Of a stretch of DNA of 40,915 bases, positions 37,633 through 40,915 are shown one piece after another. A program made the position numbers and the translations under genes. Origin of the DNA: Spirobacillus cienkowskii (GTDB lineage: Bacteria; Bdellovibrionota_B; Oligoflexia; Silvanigrellales; Silvanigrellaceae); contig QOVW01000076.1 of assembly GCA_003339605.1 (NCBI GenBank), forward strand, positions 1 to 40,915. The letters run 5' to 3'. How positions within the stretch are numbered: position 1 is the stretch's first letter; the number at the start of each line of letters is the position of its first letter. The notes beneath the pieces were generated by a model. The model saw nothing but the letters and a program-made list of their open reading frames with translations. It had not been told where the DNA came from and did not search any database.

Positions 37633-37891
37633 TTACTTATTTTCATGCCTCCTCATACTCATTAGTAATGTTACAATATCATTTGATAAGGTTATAAATT
37701 TTGATTTATTTCCAAGCGTAATCTCTTCTGAAACATTTTGATTGGTATCCTCTTGATGAAATTCAGTGTGGGTTGTTAAGAATCTTCATAAAATTCGATC
37801 TTTTTTTAGTAATCCATCTTTCATGGGTGAATAGATGAAGCCCTTCTGCGCTAGTAGGCCTTTTGAGCTCGCAGCTGTTACCAGGCGTCAT
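37633..37891 (-). pseudogene. Possible frameshifted gene remnant, unknown family
   Basis: On the minus strand an ATG at 37891 opens a 42-codon frame ending in KILNNPH at 37763. A second open stretch in a shifted frame continues to a TAA at 37633, reading HTEFHQEDTNQ, LGNKSKF and LLMSMRRHENK. Removing one C from the ACCCA run at about 37770 joins them into ~85 residues. No ribosome site precedes the ATG and no family is recognised. It may be a decayed gene or a sequencing error in a C-run. Confidence 0.35.
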
Positions 37892-37949
37892 TTCTTTATA
37901 AGCTATTTATTATAAAGGAAATTCTGAATTTCTAATAAAAGAATGGTGA

Positions 37950-38369
37950 TTAACGATATTGCTTCGGAGCGCGTCCTTCTTTTTCAAGAATGTGTGGATA
38001 TTTAATTTTTGGAGTGGGTTCTAAAACATCAATACACTCAACAATAAACTCCCAGCCATCGCCGTAATCAAACATAAAAAGCATTTTTTTTTCTTTCTCA
38101 AACACATCACAAAGATATGTTTTACTAACGCCTTTTGCACCTGGCGAACATTCATAACCATCATCAGCAAACAGTTCGTATTTTTCAGTACTGTCATACC
38201 TTTTTTTTATATTGTTATAAAAACCAAATGCATGATCAAAATCGAAATTATATGCATGGATGATGAACTCAGCGAGTTTATAAAGACTGCTATTCCCCTT
38301 GATTGCAATAATTCTATGAATTTTTTTATTCCAAGAAATTTTTAATTGATAGATAGAACTTTTAGACAT
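37950..38369 (-). CDS. Plasmid pRiA4b ORF-3-like family protein
   Basis: A 139-residue protein fitting the pRiA4b ORF-3-like family often carried by mobile elements: YQLKISWNKKIHRIIAIKG at the start, LAEFIIHAYNFDFDHAFGF, FMFDYGDGWEFIVECI and the ending YPHILEKEGRAPKQY. The function of the family is unknown; it was first noted on plasmids and IS elements. ATG 38369 has GGAGGAG about nine bases upstream, which is a strong signal. The family's C-terminal region can be longer, so slight truncation is possible. It lies between katG and the insertion-sequence cluster, which suggests it arrived with mobile DNA. Confidence 0.7.
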   Translation of the reverse strand: MSKSSIYQLKISWNKKIHRIIAIKGNSSLYKLAEFIIHAYNFDFDHAFGFYNNIKKRYDSTEKYELFADDGYECSPGAKGVSKTYLCDVFEKEKKMLFMFDYGDGWEFIVECIDVLEPTPKIKYPHILEKEGRAPKQYR

Positions 38370-38484
38370 TCGTTTTACTCCTCCTTCATTGACGACTATG
38401 GTATGCACACATCTTTTAAAAAGGCATAAAATCAAGTAGATTGCAACTTTTTGACCTATTCTTAATCTATACAAGGATGTAAAG

Positions 38485-38556
38485 ATGAAACCAAAAGTTG
38501 AGTTTAGCTACGGTGATTTTAGAATTGATAAATTAGGGAGTGTAGTCAAATATTGA
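38485..38556 (+). pseudogene. Possible IS4-type transposase N-terminal remnant
   Basis: An ATG after AAGGATG encodes 23 residues including FSYGDFRIDKLGSVV before a stop. The FxxGDxRxxKL pattern resembles the N-terminal DNA-binding segment of IS4/Tn5-type transposases. The rest of the gene is gone. The match is short, so this is a weak call supported mainly by its place in an IS cluster. Confidence 0.3.
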
Positions 38557-38623
38557 ATAAGACTTGATTTTTGGCGTGTTTCTCGCAAAAGTTGGATTAC
38601 CACATCTAACAAAAGAGGGAAAC

Positions 38624-38698
38624 ATGTTGAGGTTGATGATAACAGATCAGTTATGGTCAAGGCTAGCAGCAAAGTTAAAAGAATTTAAAATTCACTAG
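38624..38698 (+). pseudogene. IS5-family transposase N-terminal remnant
   Basis: MLRLMITDQLWSRLAAKLKE and four more residues resemble the first helices of IS5-family (IS427/IS1031-type) transposases, which begin with a LTDxQWxxLxPLL-like segment. It ends at TAG where an IS-end-like sequence begins. Upstream, GGCGTGTTTCTC at about 38574 resembles the element's terminal repeat. It is a fragment of a destroyed element. Confidence 0.45.
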
Positions 38699-38713
38699 GG
38701 CGTGTCCTCAATC
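38698..38713. repeat. IS5-type terminal-repeat-like sequence
   Basis: GGGCGTGTCCTCAATC directly follows the transposase remnant and matches 12 of 16 bases of GGGTGTGTACTCAAAT at 40768, the end of the IS5-family element in istB. Both are preceded by TA, as expected for TNA-type target sites. It is probably one end of a second IS5-like insertion whose body has been lost or replaced. Confidence 0.45.
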
Positions 38714-38919
38714 TGAATTAGGCTCATCATTCATTTTATAATTCAGTTACTTTATGTCATTTTCTCCTACTGTAAAGGCGGGAGGGTTTATAGATGCTAA
38801 GAAGGGTTATGGCCGATTGCATTAAAGAGCGCCACCCCGATTGCAAATTAAGGGGACCATTTTTTTATAGCCAGCGATTCGTCTTTTTTGCAAAGCTCTT
38901 AGGCAAGGAGGTGAGCCTA

Positions 38920-40449
38920 ATGAGAAGAAAAGGACGGGTTAGTATGGAAAAGTTGGGGCAAATCCTGCAAATGCGGGAAAAAAGGCGTTCCATTAGGACA
39001 ATTGCACGATGTCTTCATATGTCGAGAAAGACAGTCAAGAAATATCTTCAAGAAAATTTGCATAAAGAATGTCTAAACAAAAACACTCAATATCAAACTC
39101 ATTCTCCAAATGACAAACTTAATCCAGACGATATACCTAACTGGGCTCAAGAAATTGATATTGAACTCGTATTAAAAGAATTGGGTAAGGGAATTAGCTA
39201 TAAGGTTCTTTATGAAGAACTCAAACCCACCATTAGTTATTTTAGCTTTTGGAGATTTTTTAGAAAACTATACGGCTTAAAAAGGCAAAACATTTCAATA
39301 AGAATAATCCATAAACCAGGAGAAAAAACTTATGTTGATTTTTGTGATGGTATCCAGATTTTTGATGAACTAACTGGTGAGGTTATTAAAACTCATTTAT
39401 TTGTCGCAACACTGCCTTTTAGTCAATACACTTTTGCAGAGTTTACATTAGATCAAAAGCTAGAAAATTTTATTGAATTGCATGATAAAACTTGGGAGTT
39501 TTTTGGAGGGGTAACAGATTACACTGTGCCTGATAATTTAAAAAGTGCTGTAAGCAAAGCACATCGCTATGACCCTGATTGCAATAAATCATTTTGTGAA
39601 TATGCAAACCATGTAGGTTTTGCAGTTTTACCAGCAAGGCCATATAAACCAAGAGATAAAGCTTCTGTTGAAGGCAATATTCATCATATTCAAAAATCTT
39701 TTTTTCAGCGTGTCAGAAATAAAAAGTATCAAACTTTATTTGAACTCAATCAGGATTTTAAAATATTTTTGAAAGAATTCAATAACTCTATTATGAAAGA
39801 CTATGGTGTATCAAGGAAAGAAAGATTTAGTACAGAAGAAGCTTATTTAAAGGCTGTTCCTGCGGAAAAATTTCAATTGTTTAATTGGAAAATAGCAAAG
39901 GTTCATCCTGATTGCCATATTCAAGTGGAAAAAAATTTTTACTCAGTTCCATTTCATTTTGCTGGCAAAGAAGTTAGAGTTAGATATTCAAAGAATTATT
40001 TAGAAGTTTTTTCTTCAAATGGAGAGCTTTTATCTTCACATAAAAAAATAAAAGGAATAGGAAAGTCATCAACCGATCCTGGTCATTGGCCTCAAGAAAA
40101 ACAACGTTACCTCAGCTTTGATATCAATAAAGCAAAATTGGAGGCTAAAAAAATAGGAGAAAACACGTATAAGTTGATTGATTTTTTATTTTCACAAAGT
40201 CACCCTTTGCGCTTTTTACGTCCTGTACAAGGGATGTTAAGACTAGTGAATTCAAATAAATTTAACAAAGAAGATATGGAATATGCAGCAAAAATGGCGT
40301 TTTCTCATAAAATTTACCGTCTCTCATATATAACTGATTGTTGTATTTTTCATGTAAATGGAGGGGCAAAGCCAAGAGCAACGCAAGCGCCAATCCGTAC
40401 ACTAAACACAATCCATCTTCATCAAAGCAAAGAAAAGATATTCAATTAA
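38920..40449 (+). CDS. istA: IS21-family transposase IstA
   Basis: A 509-residue DDE transposase. The N-terminal helix-turn-helix (SIRTIARCLHMSRKTVKKYL, residues about 23-42) precedes the rve-type catalytic core. The acidic triad appears intact: Asp in GEKTYVDFCDG, Asp in TVPDNLKSAV, and Glu in DKASVEGNIHH. A beta domain and a basic C-terminus follow. It binds and joins the element ends, and needs IstB for strand transfer. Start 38920 is set by AAGGAGGTGA about four bases upstream, a near-ideal ribosome site; the frame extends to 38794 but that head has no family sequence. istB starts 15 bases later. Confidence 0.92.
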   Translation: MRRKGRVSMEKLGQILQMREKRRSIRTIARCLHMSRKTVKKYLQENLHKECLNKNTQYQTHSPNDKLNPDDIPNWAQEIDIELVLKELGKGISYKVLYEELKPTISYFSFWRFFRKLYGLKRQNISIRIIHKPGEKTYVDFCDGIQIFDELTGEVIKTHLFVATLPFSQYTFAEFTLDQKLENFIELHDKTWEFFGGVTDYTVPDNLKSAVSKAHRYDPDCNKSFCEYANHVGFAVLPARPYKPRDKASVEGNIHHIQKSFFQRVRNKKYQTLFELNQDFKIFLKEFNNSIMKDYGVSRKERFSTEEAYLKAVPAEKFQLFNWKIAKVHPDCHIQVEKNFYSVPFHFAGKEVRVRYSKNYLEVFSSNGELLSSHKKIKGIGKSSTDPGHWPQEKQRYLSFDINKAKLEAKKIGENTYKLIDFLFSQSHPLRFLRPVQGMLRLVNSNKFNKEDMEYAAKMAFSHKIYRLSYITDCCIFHVNGGAKPRATQAPIRTLNTIHLHQSKEKIFN

Positions 40450-40464
40450 TTAGAAAGAAATAAT

Positions 40465-40767
40465 ATGTTCCAACAAGCCAAAAACTTAGCACAAAAATTA
40501 CGTTTACCTGGATTTTTAGAAAATATGGAAAGAAGATGCGCGGAGTTTGAATCAGGAAATCTAAGTCCATATGAATTTTTATCGCTGTTATTGTCAGACG
40601 AGGCAAATTCTAGGAAAAATAAATTAAACAAGCGCCTAGAATCCATAGCACGATTTCGCCATCGTATTGATTTAGAAGACTGGGATGCGTCTTTTGACAG
40701 GGGTATCTCAAAAGCAAAAATGAAAGAAATATTTCAACTTTCTTTTTTACATAATCGAGAAAATTTA
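40465..40767 (+). pseudogene. istB: IstB helper ATPase, truncated by insertion
   Basis: The first 101 codons match the IstB N-terminal domain: AQKLRLPGFLENME, LSPYEFLSLLLSDEANSRK, and WDASFDRGISKAKMKEI through FLHNRENL. This domain mediates assembly of the IstB oligomer. The native sequence ends at Leu101; nine further codons and the stop at 40797 belong to the inserted IS5-family element. The break falls just before the Walker A segment would begin, so no ATPase domain is made. Without IstB the IS21 copy should not transpose on its own. Confidence 0.85.
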
Positions 40768-40915
40768 GGGTGTGTACTCAAATTTTCCCCCAAATAATGG
40801 AACACCCCATGTAAACCAATGAAGCATAGTTATTTTTACTTTTATCGTAACGGGTCGCAATGCTTCTAAATTGTTTTAATCGAGCAAATAAGTTTTCTAT
40901 CAAATGCCTGATTTT
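40768..40915 (-). mobile_element. IS5-family insertion in istB, cut by window end
   Basis: The element starts at 40768 with GGGTGTGTACTCAAAT, preceded by TTTA, consistent with a TNA target of IS427/IS1031-type elements. It carries a minus-strand transposase 3' end. Its other end lies outside the window. Confidence 0.8.
40778..40915 (-). CDS. IS5-family transposase, C-terminal part
   Basis: A partial minus-strand frame of 45 codons before the TGA at 40778-40780. It reads KIRHLIENLFARLKQFRSIA then TRYDKSKNNYASLVYMG. RHxIEN-FxRLKxFRxIATRYDK is the conserved C-terminal catalytic block of IS427/IS1031-type transposases, including the third acidic residue (Glu in HLIEN). In this group the transposase is usually split into two frames joined by programmed frameshift; the other part lies outside the window. 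Confidence 0.88.
   Translation of the reverse strand, partial: KIRHLIENLFARLKQFRSIATRYDKSKNNYASLVYMGCSIIWGKI

Larger units (their letters stand above)
38756..40767 (+). mobile_element. IS21-family element, right part lost in this window
   Basis: The istA-istB pair defines an IS21-family insertion sequence. The left boundary is approximate: TGTCATTTTCTCC at 38756 begins with the TG expected of IS21 ends. At 38813-38821 and 38837-38845 the sequence CCGATTGCA occurs twice, 24 bases apart, as in the internal repeats near IS21 ends. The right end would lie beyond the IS5-family insertion at 40768. istA appears intact, istB is interrupted. Confidence 0.7.

Overview
This AT-rich window carries a compact set of chromosomal housekeeping genes in many short operons on both strands, followed by an insertion-sequence-rich right end. 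No rRNA, tRNA or CRISPR array was recognised. The host looks like a motile, diderm, predator-lineage bacterium. There is a FlbD flagellar protein, a predicted outer-membrane barrel, many predicted lipoproteins, a succinylase-type lysine/DAP pathway (DapC-DapD), and an EF-G whose switch I region looks like the spdEFG1 type of spirochaetes, planctomycetes, delta-proteobacteria and mitochondria. My inference is Bdellovibrionota/Oligoflexia, possibly Silvanigrellales. That rests on gene style, not on a database search.

Layout. 1-2.0 kb: minus-strand genes for a small secreted protein, a LysM protein and a DUF177/YceD protein. 2.3-6.4 kb: flbD behind a repeat-rich leader, a large exported TPR-like protein of unknown function, and two translationally coupled small genes, the second STAS-like with a zinc ribbon. 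6.4-8.6 kb: dapC-dapD. 8.6-11.6 kb (minus): a complete polar amino acid ABC importer ordered ATPase, binding protein, permease, permease. 12.0-14.9 kb: an orphan solute-binding-like protein, a beta-barrel and a lipoprotein with seven RCC1 repeats. 14.9-19.7 kb: recA (minus), then ddl and fusA (plus). 19.7-21.9 kb: a helix-turn-helix protein with palindromes in its upstream region, and a large lipoprotein. 21.9-25.7 kb: nrdA-nrdB behind a structured leader with a NrdR-box-like site. 25.7-29.4 kb: a small lipoprotein, efp, accB-accC and clpP. 29.5-32.3 kb: a secreted Cys-containing protein and an iron/haem block (protoporphyrinogen oxidase, Fur-box-like site, bfd, bfr). 32.5-37.5 kb: an APC permease, a DUF3626-like protein and katG.

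37.6-40.9 kb is an insertion graveyard. It holds a frameshifted gene remnant, a pRiA4b ORF-3-like gene, transposase remnants and an IS21-family element with intact istA. Its istB is cut after codon 101 by an IS5-family element that runs off the window end.

Functional links: bfd, bfr, the haem-biosynthesis oxidase and katG together suggest linked iron, haem and peroxide handling. efp-accB-accC is a common bacterial grouping. dapD and ddl feed peptidoglycan synthesis. The parts least explained by known biology are the exported TPR protein with its two small followers, the RCC1 lipoprotein/barrel pair, the DUF3626-like protein, and the candidate operators upstream of flbD and of the helix-turn-helix gene.
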